Source of the DNA: Streptomyces litmocidini
Lineage (GTDB): Bacteria; Actinomycetota; Actinomycetes; Streptomycetales; Streptomycetaceae
Assembly: GCF_014649755.1 (NCBI RefSeq)
Contig: NZ_BMTQ01000013.1
Location: forward strand, 62,001 to 126,000
Length of the DNA stretch: 64,000 nt
Direction: 5' to 3'
Under the pieces are notes generated by a model that ran no database searches, was not told the DNA's origin, and saw only the letters and a program-made list of their open reading frames with translations. This document shows, in pieces, positions 50,798-60,211 of this stretch; position 1 is the first letter of the stretch; the number at the start of each line of letters is the position of its first letter. A program made the position numbers and the translations under genes.

Positions 50798-51631
50798 ATG
50801 AAGATCCTCATCAGCGCCGACATGGAGGGCGCCACCGGTGTGACCTGGCCCGCCGACGTGCTGCCCGGCACGCCGCAGTGGGAGCGGTGCCGCGCGATGT
50901 TCACCTCCGACGTGAACGCCGCCGTGCTCGGCTTCTTCGACGGCGGCGCGGACGAGGTCCTCATCAACGAGGCGCACTGGTCCATGCGGAACCTGCTCCT
51001 GGAGCGGCTCGACGAGCGGGCCGAGATGCTCACCGGCCGGCACAAGTCCCTCTCGATGGTCGAGGGCGTGCAGCACGGGGACGTCGACGGCATCGCCTTC
51101 GTCGGCTACCACACCGGCGCCGGCACCGAGGGCGTCCTCGCGCACACCTACCTCGCCAACTCCATCACCGGGGTCTGGCTCAACGGCGAGCGGGCGAGCG
51201 AGGGACTGCTCAACGCCCAGGTGGTCGCGGAGTACGGCGTGCCCGTCGTCCTCGTCACCGGAGACGACCTGACCTGCGAGGACGCCCTCGGCTACGCGCC
51301 CGGGGCACTCAAGGTCGCCGTCAAGGACCACGTCTCCCGGTACGCGGCGGTGTGCCGCCCCCCGGCGAGGACTGCCGCGGACATCCGCGCCGCCGCGAAG
51401 ACCGCCGCCGCGCTCGCCGTCCGGTACGAGCCGGTCCGCGGCGGCCCGTTCACCGTGGAGCTGGAGTTCGACGCCGAGCACCTGGGCGCCGCCGCCACGG
51501 TGGTTCCCGGCGTGGCGCGGAGCGGCGAGCGGCGCGTCGCCTTCACCAGCGAGACCATGTACGAGGCAATTCGCACGTTCAAGGCGGTCACGACCATCGT
51601 CTCGGCCGCGGTGGAGGAGCAGTATGGCTGA
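50798..51631 (+). CDS. M55-family D-aminopeptidase (DppA-like)
   Basis: This 277-residue protein begins MKILISADMEGATGV, with the zinc-binding Asp and Glu, and continues EVLINEAHWSMRNLL (Glu, His), SLSMVEGVQHGDVDGIAFVGYHTGAG (His) and EYGVPVVLVTGDD. DppA-type enzymes form decamers and release D-amino acids from D-peptides. The ATG at 50798 is preferred; a GTG nine bases earlier is less likely. It overlaps the next gene by eight bases and heads a four-peptidase operon. Confidence 0.9.
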   Translation: MKILISADMEGATGVTWPADVLPGTPQWERCRAMFTSDVNAAVLGFFDGGADEVLINEAHWSMRNLLLERLDERAEMLTGRHKSLSMVEGVQHGDVDGIAFVGYHTGAGTEGVLAHTYLANSITGVWLNGERASEGLLNAQVVAEYGVPVVLVTGDDLTCEDALGYAPGALKVAVKDHVSRYAAVCRPPARTAADIRAAAKTAAALAVRYEPVRGGPFTVELEFDAEHLGAAATVVPGVARSGERRVAFTSETMYEAIRTFKAVTTIVSAAVEEQYG

Positions 51632-52958
51632 GGAGGTCCGGAGCCCGGACACGACGGCGCTCGACGAGGTGGTCACCTTCACCTCCGAGCTCATCCGCAT
51701 CGACACCACCAACCGGGGCGGCGGCGACTGCCGCGAGCGGCCGGCCGCCGAATACGTCGCCGAGCGGCTCGCGGACGCCGGGATCGAGCCCACCCTCCTG
51801 GAGCGGACCCCCGGCCGCACCAACGTGGTGGCGCGGATCCCCGGCACCGACCCCTCGGCCGAGGCGCTCCTCGTCCACGGCCACCTGGACGTGGTGCCCG
51901 CCGACCCCGCCGAATGGTCCGTGCACCCCTTCTCCGGCGAGGTGCGCGACGGGGTCGTCTGGGGGCGCGGCGCCGTCGACATGAAGAACATGGACGCCAT
52001 GGTCCTGGCCGTCGTCCGCTCCTGGGCCCGCCACGGCATCCGGCCCCGCCGCGACATCGTCCTCGCCTACACCGCGGACGAGGAGGCCAGCGCCGAGGAC
52101 GGCTCCGACTTCCTCGCCGACCGGCACGCGGCGCTCTTCGAGGGCTGCACGGAGGGCATCAGCGAGTCCGGGGCGTTCAGCTTCCACCCGCAGCCCGGCA
52201 CCACCCTCTACCCGATTGCGGCGGGGGAGCGAGGCACCGCCTGGCTCAAGCTCACCGCCCGCGGCCGGGCCGGCCACGGCTCCAAGGTGAACACGGCCAA
52301 CGCCGTCACCCGCCTCGCCGCGGCCGTCGCCCGGATCGGCGCCCACACCTGGCCGGTCCGCCTCACCACGACCGTCCGCGCCGCCCTCACCGAACTCGCC
52401 GCGCTGTACGGCGTCGACGTCGACACGAGCGCCCCCGACCTCGACGTCGACGTCCTCCTCGACAAGCTCGGCCCCGCCGCCGCCCTCGTCGAGTCGACCG
52501 TCCGCAACAGCGCCAACCCGACGATGCTGGAAGCCGGTTACAAGGTCAACGTCATCCCGGGCCAGGCCGTGGCCTACGTCGACGGGCGCATGCTGCCGGG
52601 CGGCGAGGAGGAGTTCGCCGCCACCATGGACCTGCTCACCGGCCCCGACGTGGAATGGGAGTTCCACCATCGCGAGGTCCCCTTGGAGGCCCCGGTCGAC
52701 TCCCCGACCTTCGCCAAGCTCCGTGCCGCCGTCGAGCGCTTCGACCCGGCCGGGCACGTCCTGCCGTTCACCATGTCCGGCGGCACGGACGCCAAGCAGT
52801 TCTCCCGCCTCGGCATCACCGGCTACGGCTTCTCGCCGCTCCGGCTGCCCCCGGACCTCGACTACGGGGCGCTCTTCCACGGCGTCGACGAACGCGTCCC
52901 GGTGGACGCCCTGCACTTCGGCGTCCGCGTGCTCGACCACTATCTGAAGTCCGCGTAG
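51624..52958 (+). CDS. M20-family zinc metallopeptidase/deacylase
   Basis: This 444-residue enzyme has the ArgE/DapE/CPG2 layout. Metal ligands are His in VHGHLDVVPAD, Asp in WGRGAVDMKNMDA (bridging), Glu-Glu in YTADEEASAEDG, and the C-terminal His in the GALFHGVDERVP region. A dimerisation domain is inserted at about 190-310. It would remove a terminal amino acid or acyl group from short peptides. The start overlaps the D-aminopeptidase gene and the stop is 22 bp before the next CDS region. Confidence 0.9.
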   Translation: MAEEVRSPDTTALDEVVTFTSELIRIDTTNRGGGDCRERPAAEYVAERLADAGIEPTLLERTPGRTNVVARIPGTDPSAEALLVHGHLDVVPADPAEWSVHPFSGEVRDGVVWGRGAVDMKNMDAMVLAVVRSWARHGIRPRRDIVLAYTADEEASAEDGSDFLADRHAALFEGCTEGISESGAFSFHPQPGTTLYPIAAGERGTAWLKLTARGRAGHGSKVNTANAVTRLAAAVARIGAHTWPVRLTTTVRAALTELAALYGVDVDTSAPDLDVDVLLDKLGPAAALVESTVRNSANPTMLEAGYKVNVIPGQAVAYVDGRMLPGGEEEFAATMDLLTGPDVEWEFHHREVPLEAPVDSPTFAKLRAAVERFDPAGHVLPFTMSGGTDAKQFSRLGITGYGFSPLRLPPDLDYGALFHGVDERVPVDALHFGVRVLDHYLKSA

Positions 52959-52998
52959 GGACAGAGGGGGGACCAGTCCCATGACAGGGGGAGACGAG

Positions 52999-55002
52999 AT
53001 GGCCACGACCACGGCCGGGTACGGCAGCTGGCCGTCGCCCGTCGGCGCCGCGCTCGCCGCCGCCCACGACGGGCGGCCCGAATACCTCGGCGCCGTCGGC
53101 GACGAGCTCTGGTGGACCGCGCCCCGCCCCGCCGAGGGCGGCCGGCGCGCCCTCGTCCGGCGGCGCGCCGACGGCACCGAGGAGAGTCTGCTGCCCGCCC
53201 CGTGGAACGTCCGCAGCAGGGTGATCGAGTACGGCGGACAGCCCTGGGCGGCCGTCGCGCGCCCGGCGGGCGGGCCGCTCGCCGTGTTCTGCCACTTCCC
53301 CGACCAGCGGCTCTACGCGTACGAACCCGACGCCGAGCCCGCCGCCGGGCCGCGGCCGCTCACCCCGGTCTCCTCCGTCGGCGGCGGACTGCGGTGGGCG
53401 GACCCGGTCGTCCACCCGGACCGGGGCGAGGTGTGGTGCGTCCTGGAGGAGTTCACCGGACCCGCGCCCACCGACGTGCGCCGCGTCCTCGTCGCCGTGC
53501 CCCTCGACGGCTCGGCCGCCGAGGACCGCGGCGCCCTCCGGGAACTCTCCGACGGGCGCGACCGGTTCGTCACCGGACCCCGGCTCTCCCCGGACGGCCG
53601 CCGGGCGGCCTGGATCGCCTGGGACCACCCCCGGATGCCCTGGGACGGCACCGAGGTCCGGCTCGCCGACGTCACCCCCGACGGCGCCTTCCGGGGAGCC
53701 AGGACCGTCGCGGGCTCGGCCGCCGAGTCGATCCCGCAGGTCGACTGGGACGCGGCGGGCCGGCTGCTCCTCGTCAGCGACCGCACCGGCTGGTGGAACC
53801 TCTACCGCGCCGAGGTCACCCCCGACGGCGGCCTCGCCGAACCGGAGGCGCTCTGCCCCCGCGCCGAGGAGTTCGGCGGTCCGCTCTGGCAGATCGGCCT
53901 CCGCTGGTTCACCCCCCTGGAGAACGGCCTGATCGCCGTCGTCCACGGCAGGGGGAACACCACCCTCGGGATCCTCGACCCCGAGCGCCGCGCCCTCGTC
54001 GACGCCGGCGGACCCCGCACCGAGTGGGCCGCGACCCTCGCCGCCCACGGCACCCGGGTGGTCGGCGTCGCCGCCGGACCGCACCGCTCCGCCGAGCTCG
54101 TCGAGCTCGACACCCGCACCGGCCGCAGCCGCGTGGTCGGCGCCGCGCACACCGACGCCGTCGACCCCGCCTACCTCCCCGAACCCCGGGCCCGCACCTT
54201 CACCGGTCCCGGCGGGCGGGAGATCCACGCCCAGGTGTACCCGCCGCGCCACCCCGGCTTCACCGGACCCGAGGGCGAGCTGCCGCCCTATGTGATCTGG
54301 GCCCACGGCGGCCCCACCAGCCGCACACCGCTCGTCCTCGACCTGGAGACCGCCTACTTCACCTCGCGTGGCATCGGCGTCGCCAAGGTCGACTACGGCG
54401 GCTCGACCGGCTACGGCCGCGAGTACCGGGAGCGGCTGCGGGAACGGTGGGGCGTCGTCGACGTCGAGGACTGCGCGGCCGTCGCGGCGGCCCTCGCCGC
54501 CGAGGGCACCGCCGACCCCGCCCGGCTCGCCGTGCGCGGCGGCAGCGCGGGCGGCTGGACCAGCGCCGCGTCCCTCGTCTCCACCGACGTGTACGCCTGC
54601 GGCACGATCATCTACCCCGTCCTGGACCCGCGGAGCTGGGCCACCGGCGAGACCCACGACTTCGAGTCCCGGTACCTCCACGGACTGATCGGACCGCTCG
54701 ACGAGGTGCCCGCCCGTTACAAGGAGCGCGCGCCGATCGAGCACGTCGACCGCGTCACGGCCCCGTTCCTGCTGCTCCAGGGCCTCGACGACGTCATCTG
54801 TCCGCCCGCGCAGGCCGAGCGCCTCCTCGCCCGCGCGGCCGGCCGGGGCGTCCCGCACGCCTACCTCGCCTTCGAGGGAGAGGGACACGGCTTCCGCCGG
54901 GCCGACACCATGATCCAGGCCCTGGAGGCCGAACTCGCCCTGTACGCACGGACCTTCGGCATCGAGCGCCCGGACGTCCCGGACCTGGAGTACCGCACAT
55001 GA
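52999..55002 (+). CDS. S9-family prolyl-oligopeptidase-like peptidase
   Basis: This 667-residue protein has an N-terminal beta-propeller (about 1-410) and a C-terminal alpha/beta hydrolase domain. The triad is Ser in VRGGSAGGWTSAASL, Asp in LLQGLDDVICPPAQ and His in EGEGHGFRRADT. No signal peptide is present, so it acts in the cytoplasm on short peptides. I prefer the ATG at 52999 because AGGGGGAG precedes it; an ATG at 52981 is in frame and also possible. Its stop overlaps the ATG of the LD-carboxypeptidase gene (ATGA). Confidence 0.9.
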   Translation: MATTTAGYGSWPSPVGAALAAAHDGRPEYLGAVGDELWWTAPRPAEGGRRALVRRRADGTEESLLPAPWNVRSRVIEYGGQPWAAVARPAGGPLAVFCHFPDQRLYAYEPDAEPAAGPRPLTPVSSVGGGLRWADPVVHPDRGEVWCVLEEFTGPAPTDVRRVLVAVPLDGSAAEDRGALRELSDGRDRFVTGPRLSPDGRRAAWIAWDHPRMPWDGTEVRLADVTPDGAFRGARTVAGSAAESIPQVDWDAAGRLLLVSDRTGWWNLYRAEVTPDGGLAEPEALCPRAEEFGGPLWQIGLRWFTPLENGLIAVVHGRGNTTLGILDPERRALVDAGGPRTEWAATLAAHGTRVVGVAAGPHRSAELVELDTRTGRSRVVGAAHTDAVDPAYLPEPRARTFTGPGGREIHAQVYPPRHPGFTGPEGELPPYVIWAHGGPTSRTPLVLDLETAYFTSRGIGVAKVDYGGSTGYGREYRERLRERWGVVDVEDCAAVAAALAAEGTADPARLAVRGGSAGGWTSAASLVSTDVYACGTIIYPVLDPRSWATGETHDFESRYLHGLIGPLDEVPARYKERAPIEHVDRVTAPFLLLQGLDDVICPPAQAERLLARAAGRGVPHAYLAFEGEGHGFRRADTMIQALEAELALYARTFGIERPDVPDLEYRT

Positions 55003-55946
55003 CCAGCCCGTCCTCCGCCGTCGAACCCCTGACCCGGGCCGAGCGACTCAGTCCCGGGGCGCGGGTCGCCGTCGTCGCCCCCAGCGGTCCCGTCCCCGAG
55101 GAGCGGCTCGCGGCCGGGCTCGACATCCTGCGCGGCTGGGGCCTGGAACCGGTGGTCGCCCCGCACGTCCTGGACGCCCACCCCACGCTCGGCCACCTCG
55201 CGGGCGCGGACCGGGCGCGCGCCCGCGATCTGACCGAGGCCTGGTGCGACCCGTCGGTCTCCGCCGTGCTCTGCGCGCGCGGCGGGTTCGGGGCCCAGCG
55301 CATGGTGGACCTGGTCGACTGGACGGCGATACGGGCGGCCGGGCCCAAGGCGTTCGTCGGCTACAGCGACGTCACCGCCCTGCACGAGGCCTTCGCCGTC
55401 CGCGCGGGCTTCGCCACCCTGCACGGGCCGATGGTCGCCGCCGGCACCTTCCTGTCGGATCCCCGAACCCAGGAGTCGCTGCGGGCCACCCTCTTCGAGC
55501 CCGAGACCGTCCTCACGCTCGGCCTGGAGACGGCACGGCCCCTGGTGCCCGGCCGCGCCCGGGGCGTGACGCTCGGCGGCTGCGCCAGCCTCCTCGCCAC
55601 CGACATCGGCACCCCGCACGGGCGGCCCTCGGCCCGCGGCGGACTGCTGCTCCTGGAGGACGTGGGGGAGGAGCCGTACCGCCTCGACCGCATCCTCACC
55701 CACCTGCTGCGCTCCGATTGGCTCGACGGGGTCGCGGCCATCGGCCTCGGCTCCTGGGAGGAGTGCGGTCCGTACGAGGAGGTGCGGGCGCTGCTCGTCG
55801 ACCGGCTCGGCGGGCTGGGGGTGCCGGTCGTGGAGGAGATGGGCTTCGGGCACAGCGCGACCGCGCTGACCATGCCGCTCGGCGTGACCGCCGCACTCGA
55901 CGCGGACACCGGCACGCTCACCCTGGACGCACCGGCCCTGCGCTGA
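54999..55946 (+). CDS. S66-family LD-carboxypeptidase (MccF/LdcA-like)
   Basis: This 315-residue enzyme starts VAVVAPSGPVPEERL and has ARGGFGAQRMVDLVDW. The nucleophile serine is in FVGYSDVTALHEA, the glutamate in LLLEDVGEEPYRLDRIL and the histidine in MGFGHSATALTMPLG. S66 enzymes cut L-D bonds in murein tetrapeptides or detoxify microcin C-type peptide nucleotides. As fourth gene after a D-aminopeptidase, an M20 and an S9 peptidase, a role in recycling cell-wall peptides is most likely. Confidence 0.92.
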   Translation: MTSPSSAVEPLTRAERLSPGARVAVVAPSGPVPEERLAAGLDILRGWGLEPVVAPHVLDAHPTLGHLAGADRARARDLTEAWCDPSVSAVLCARGGFGAQRMVDLVDWTAIRAAGPKAFVGYSDVTALHEAFAVRAGFATLHGPMVAAGTFLSDPRTQESLRATLFEPETVLTLGLETARPLVPGRARGVTLGGCASLLATDIGTPHGRPSARGGLLLLEDVGEEPYRLDRILTHLLRSDWLDGVAAIGLGSWEECGPYEEVRALLVDRLGGLGVPVVEEMGFGHSATALTMPLGVTAALDADTGTLTLDAPALR

Positions 55947-56029
55947 AGGGGCGCGCGGCGCGCGGGCGATGCCGACGCGCCGGCGCGGCGCCGGCCCCAC
56001 GGCGCGGGGACGGAGGCGCGCCGACGGGA

Positions 56030-56699
56030 GCCGGTGCGGTGCCGGAGCGGTTGCTCCGCCGTCCTGCGCCGGTGCGCGGCGGCCTCGTCGCGGCTCGTCC
56101 CCAGGTGGCGCAGGGCCGGCTTCTCGACGCGCTCCACGTCCCGCGCCTCGATCCCCCGGTACGGCTCCGCGTGCTCCTCGGCGACGACGGTGAAGGCGGC
56201 GTGCTGCCCGAGCAGCCAGCGCATCCGGCTGCGCGGCGTCGCGTCGAGTTCGCCGATCAGGGCGTTGTCGGCCGGCTCCGTGACGGTCTCGTGGAAGTCG
56301 GCGGCCGCCCGCCGGGCGGCCTGCCCGTCGCCCTTGTCCGCGGCCGCCGGCTCGGCATCGAGGTCGGCGCGGAGCTTGGTGAGCCCCGCCCGGGTGCGGC
56401 GCTGCGCGGCGAGCCGGAAGCCGGGGATCTCCAGGGCGGACCTGACCTCGCCGAGGTCCGCGACGTCGGACGCCGTGAACTCGCGGACCACCGCCCAGGT
56501 CCGCGGGCGCGGGGTCACCAGGCCCTCCGCGACCAGGTCCCGCAGGGCGTCGCGGACGGGCAGCCGGCTCACGTCCAGCTCGGCCGCGATCTCGCGCTCC
56601 ACCAGCCTGCTGCCGGGGCCCGGGTCCCGTCGATGATCTGATCGCGCAGGACGCGCGTCACCCGCTCCGATTCGGGTCTGAACTCCTCGGCGCCGGTCA
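56030..56699 (-). pseudogene. GntR-family regulator (FCD type) with frameshift
   Basis: The N-terminus MTGAEEFRPESERVTRVLRDQIIDGTR (56699 to about 56620) is in one frame. The rest, RLVEREIAAELDVSRLPVRDALRDLVAEGLV and the FCD helices, is in another. One G is missing near 56612-56620: CCCGGCAGCAGG where CCCGGGCAGCAGG would keep the frame. Further on, the C-terminus has no stop in its own frame and reads through into the antisense of the peptidase gene, so a second lesion near 56030-56080 is likely. A sequencing error at the GC run cannot be excluded for the first. It probably once controlled the divergent hydrolase or the peptidase operon. Confidence 0.7.
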
Positions 56700-56807
56700 T
56701 GGCGCCGTTCTCCCCTCGCGGGGCGGGCGGCGGCCCGCGGCACCCGGCCGCCCGCGCGGGGAGCGTCGCCTTCACTGAATCTCCGTCAACAACCTTCGTC
56801 CGACGCG

Positions 56808-56870
56808 TTGACGGCCTCATGACACGTGTCACAGCATGGGCGCTGCCCGGGTACCTACCAGTCGGTAGGT
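56808..56870 (+). promoter_or_regulatory. Promoter region with two palindromes before the secreted hydrolase
   Basis: TTGACG at 56808-56813 could be a -35. A perfect 12-bp palindrome TGACACGTGTCA lies at 56820-56831, in the spacer. Further down ACCTACC-AGTC-GGTAGGT at 56853-56870 is a perfect 7-bp inverted repeat of TetR-operator style, placed where it would block transcription just after the start. Which regulator binds is unknown. Confidence 0.5.
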
Positions 56871-56912
56871 GCTGTCGGGCCGCTCGGTGTCGTCCTCAGC
56901 GTGGAGGTCCCT

Positions 56913-58685
56913 GTGTCCCGTGCCGTGCCCCGATCCCGCAAGGCCCTCGCGCTCGTGGCCGGCGCGGCCGCGCTCGCCGCACCGCTCGCCCTCGCCGCTC
57001 CCGCGAGCGGCGCCGAGGCCGACCCCGGCGCGTACACCGTCACCCCGCTCCGGTTCACCGTCGAGGCGGACGGACGCAGCTGCACGGTCGACGCCGACCT
57101 CTACCGGCCCGCCGGCGCGGACGCCGCCCACCCCGCGCCCGCCGTCCTCGCCACCAACGGCTTCGGCGGCAGCAAGAGCGACGGCTCCACCGCCGCGATC
57201 GGCAAGGCCTTCGCCGAGCGCGGCTACGTCGGCCTCGTCTACTCGGGCCTCGGCTTCGGGAAGTCCGGCTGTCCGATCTCCCTCGACGCACCCGAGACCG
57301 ACGGCCGGGCCGCCGCCCGCCTCGTCGACTTCCTCGCCGGAACCCGCGCCGCCGACGACGGCACCCGCGTCGACTTCGTCACCCGGGACGGTGCGGGAGA
57401 CCCGCGCGTCGGCACGATCGGCGGCTCCTACGGCGGGGCCGTCCAACTCGCGGCCGCCTCCGTCGATCCCCGCATCGACGCCCTCGTCCCCCTCATCACC
57501 TGGAACGACCTCGCGTACGCGCTCGCCCCCAACGCCGCCGACCGGGCCACCCCCGGGGTCTTCAAGTGGCAGTGGGCCAACGGCTTCTACCTCATCGGCG
57601 AGGGCCAGCCCCTGCTCTCCCCGTCCCTCGACCCCAGCCGGATCAACTCCCTCGGCTGTCTGCACTTCGTCACCGACGCCTGCGACACCGTGAGGCTCCT
57701 CAACTCCGGCCGCTACCCGGCCGCCGAGAGCGAGGAGATGCTCACGTACGCCCGCAGCGTCTCCCCGGTCTCCTACCTGGACCGGATCACCGCCCCCACC
57801 CTGATCGTCCAGGGCCAGTCCGACAGCCTGTTCAACCTCAACGAGGCGCGCGCCACCTACGACCGGCTGCGCGAGCGCGGCGTCGACACCCGGATGATCT
57901 GGCAGTCCTGGGGCCACAGCGGAGGGCAGAAGCCGGGCGAACTCGACCTCGCGGACCCGGAGGGGAGTTACGTCGGGCAACGCGTCCTCGCCTGGTTCGA
58001 CCGGTACCTCCGGAAGAACGCGGCCTCGGACACCGGTCCCGCCTTCGCCTGGTACCGCGAGGGGCGGAGCGGCTACGGCACCGCCGACCGGGTCCCGGCG
58101 CTCAGCCAGAAGCTGTACCTCTCCGGCGACGGCAAGCTCGTCGACAACCGTACGAAGGTCGCCCGCGGCTCCCGTCGGTACACCAACTGGCTGGTCCCGA
58201 CGAGCCACTCCGAGTCCTCGCTCGCCGGCATGATCGGGCTCCCCGACCCCCGGCCGTACGACACCCCGGGCACCTACCTCGGCTGGACCAGCGCCCCGCT
58301 CACCGCACCCGTGGACCTCGTCGGCGCGCCGAGGGCGACCCTTCGGGTCGTCTCCCCGGCGGCCGAACGCGTCCAGGAGTCGGGCGACGCCGCCGACAAG
58401 CTCGTCCTCTTCGCCAAGCTCTACGACGTCGCGCCCGACGGGACGAAGACCCTGGTCAACCGGCTGGTCGCGCCGGTGCGCGTACCGGACGTCACCCGCC
58501 CCTTCACCGTCGAGCTGCCGGGCATCGTCCACCGGTACGAGACGGGCCACCGGCTGGAGTTCGTCGTCGCGGCGAGCGACACCGCGTACTTCGGCAACCG
58601 GGGCGTCAAGCCGGTGACCGTCGTCAGCGCCCCCGAGTCCACGGGGACGCTCTCCCTCCCCCTGGTGGAGGGGAGGGTCGGGTGA
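56913..58685 (+). CDS. Secreted CocE/NonD-type hydrolase (X-Pro dipeptidyl-peptidase S15 family)
   Basis: This 590-residue exoprotein has a signal peptide (basic RSRKALALVAGAAALAAPLALA, cleavage near ASGA). An alpha/beta hydrolase domain follows, with Ser in IGGSYGGAVQLAAA, Asp in VQGQSDSLFN and His in WGHSGGQKPGEL. The C-terminal beta sandwich (about 430-590; VDLVGAPRATLRVVSP to SLPLVEGRVG) is typical of X-Pro dipeptidyl peptidases and cocaine-esterase-like acylases. The GTG at 56913 follows GGAGG at six bases. Two palindromes upstream suggest repression by a dedicated regulator. Confidence 0.88.
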   Translation: MSRAVPRSRKALALVAGAAALAAPLALAAPASGAEADPGAYTVTPLRFTVEADGRSCTVDADLYRPAGADAAHPAPAVLATNGFGGSKSDGSTAAIGKAFAERGYVGLVYSGLGFGKSGCPISLDAPETDGRAAARLVDFLAGTRAADDGTRVDFVTRDGAGDPRVGTIGGSYGGAVQLAAASVDPRIDALVPLITWNDLAYALAPNAADRATPGVFKWQWANGFYLIGEGQPLLSPSLDPSRINSLGCLHFVTDACDTVRLLNSGRYPAAESEEMLTYARSVSPVSYLDRITAPTLIVQGQSDSLFNLNEARATYDRLRERGVDTRMIWQSWGHSGGQKPGELDLADPEGSYVGQRVLAWFDRYLRKNAASDTGPAFAWYREGRSGYGTADRVPALSQKLYLSGDGKLVDNRTKVARGSRRYTNWLVPTSHSESSLAGMIGLPDPRPYDTPGTYLGWTSAPLTAPVDLVGAPRATLRVVSPAAERVQESGDAADKLVLFAKLYDVAPDGTKTLVNRLVAPVRVPDVTRPFTVELPGIVHRYETGHRLEFVVAASDTAYFGNRGVKPVTVVSAPESTGTLSLPLVEGRVG

Positions 58686-58694
58686 CGGCGTGGG

Positions 58695-59783
58695 CTACAG
58701 CGCCGCGTACCCCGGGCGGACGACCTCGTCGATCAGCCGCTGCCGCTCCGGCAGCGGCAGGAAGGCGGCCTCCAGGGCGGCGACCGTGAACTCCTCGAAG
58801 ACCTCGGGGCCGTACCCGAACGCGTCCACCATGTGCTGGAACTCCTCGCTCATGGTGGTGCCGGAGACCAGCCGGTTGTCGGTGTTGAGCGTGATCCGGA
58901 AGCCGAGCCGGCGCAGCTCGTCGATCGGGTGCGAGGCGTAGTCCTTCGCGGCGCCCGTCTGGAGGTTGGAGGTCGGGCAGACCTCCAGGGCGATGCGGTT
59001 GTCCCGGACGTACGAGGCGAGCCGGCCCAGCGTGCCGTCCTCGGCGATGTCGTCCGTGATCCGCACGCCGTGGCCGATCCGCTCGGTGCCGCAGACCTGC
59101 ACGGCCTCGTGGATCGACTCCGCGCCGACGGCCTCGCCGGCGTGGATCGTGTAGTGGCAGTTCTCCCGCTTCAGGTGCTGGAAGGCGGCGAGGTGGCGGG
59201 CCGGCGGGTTGCCGATCTCGCCGCCGGCTATGTCGAAGCCCGCCACGCCGTTGTCCCGGTGCGCGACCGTGAGCTCCGCGATCTCCAGGGAGCGGTCGGT
59301 GTGGCGCATGCCGGTGAGGAGGGTGCGGACCGTGATCCGGCCGCCGGTGCGGCGCTCGCCCTCGCGGAAGCCGTCGTTCACCGCCTCGACGACCTCGTCG
59401 AGGGTGAGGCCTCCCTCCAGGTGCTGCTCGGGGGCGTAGCGGATCTCGGCGTAGACGACGCCGTCCGCCGCCAGGTCCTCGGCGCACTCGGCCGCGATGC
59501 GCACGAGCGCCTCGCGGGTCTGCATGACCGCGCAGGTGTGGGCGAAGGTCTCCAGGTAGCGCTCCAGCGAACCGGAGTCGGCGGCGTCCCGGAACCAGAC
59601 CGCGAGCTCGGCCGGGTCCTCGGTCGGCAGCGCGGTGTAGCCGCACTCCCGCGCCAGCTCGACGATGGTCGCGGGGCGCAGCCCTCCGTCGAGGTGGTCG
59701 TGGAGGACGGCCTTGGGGGCCCGGCGGATCCACTCGGAGACGGTGGCGGCGGCAGGCGAGGCAGAGTTGTCAGACAAGTGCAT
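58695..59783 (-). CDS. add: Adenosine deaminase
   Basis: This 362-residue TIM-barrel enzyme deaminates adenosine to inosine. The zinc and catalytic residues are in order: HxH in LHDHLDGG, His in YTIHAGEAVG with the catalytic Glu, His in GTERIGHGVRI, and Asp-Asp in TLNTDNRLVSG. Length and motifs are those of the Streptomyces enzyme group. It ends 10 bp from the secreted hydrolase gene on the other strand. Purine salvage is the expected role. Confidence 0.93.
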   Translation of the reverse strand: MHLSDNSASPAAATVSEWIRRAPKAVLHDHLDGGLRPATIVELARECGYTALPTEDPAELAVWFRDAADSGSLERYLETFAHTCAVMQTREALVRIAAECAEDLAADGVVYAEIRYAPEQHLEGGLTLDEVVEAVNDGFREGERRTGGRITVRTLLTGMRHTDRSLEIAELTVAHRDNGVAGFDIAGGEIGNPPARHLAAFQHLKRENCHYTIHAGEAVGAESIHEAVQVCGTERIGHGVRITDDIAEDGTLGRLASYVRDNRIALEVCPTSNLQTGAAKDYASHPIDELRRLGFRITLNTDNRLVSGTTMSEEFQHMVDAFGYGPEVFEEFTVAALEAAFLPLPERQRLIDEVVRPGYAAL

Positions 59784-60211
59784 GGCGGGGAAGTGTACGC
59801 CACGGACGCGCGGGGTGCTGTGACGGACCCGACGGGCGGTCGACGGGCCGGGGACTCCGCCCCCGAGCGGACGGGGGGAGGCGCCCTACGGGCCCCTCGG
59901 CCGGGGCGCCGAAGGGCGGACGCCCGCACGGCTCGCGGCCCGGAGGCCGGGAGTGCGGAGGCGCCCGCACGGCTTGCGGTCCGGGGCGTCGCGCGGGGGC
60001 GGCCCCGCGGTCCGCGGCGGGGGTCGGTCGTGCGGAGGCGCCCCCCGCGGCCCGTGGCCCGCGGCAGGGGGCAGGCGTGCGGAGGCGTCCCCGCGGTTCA
60101 CGGCCCGGAGGCCGGGCGGGCTTCTCGTTCCCCGTCCGGTGCGGCGGCCGTGGTGACGGCCGGAAGCGGAGGGCGGGACCGACGAGGTGCTCCCCGTCCC
60201 CCCGCCCCCGC
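59784..60211. other. 428-bp repeat-rich gap
   Basis: Approximate copies of a 50- to 60-bp unit recur, each with GTGCGGAGGCG and a CACGGCTCGCGGCCCGGAGG-like part (at about 59925, 59985, 60030 and 60075). The segment has extreme GC and no supported gene. The add promoter should lie within its first 100 bp. Confidence 0.55.
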
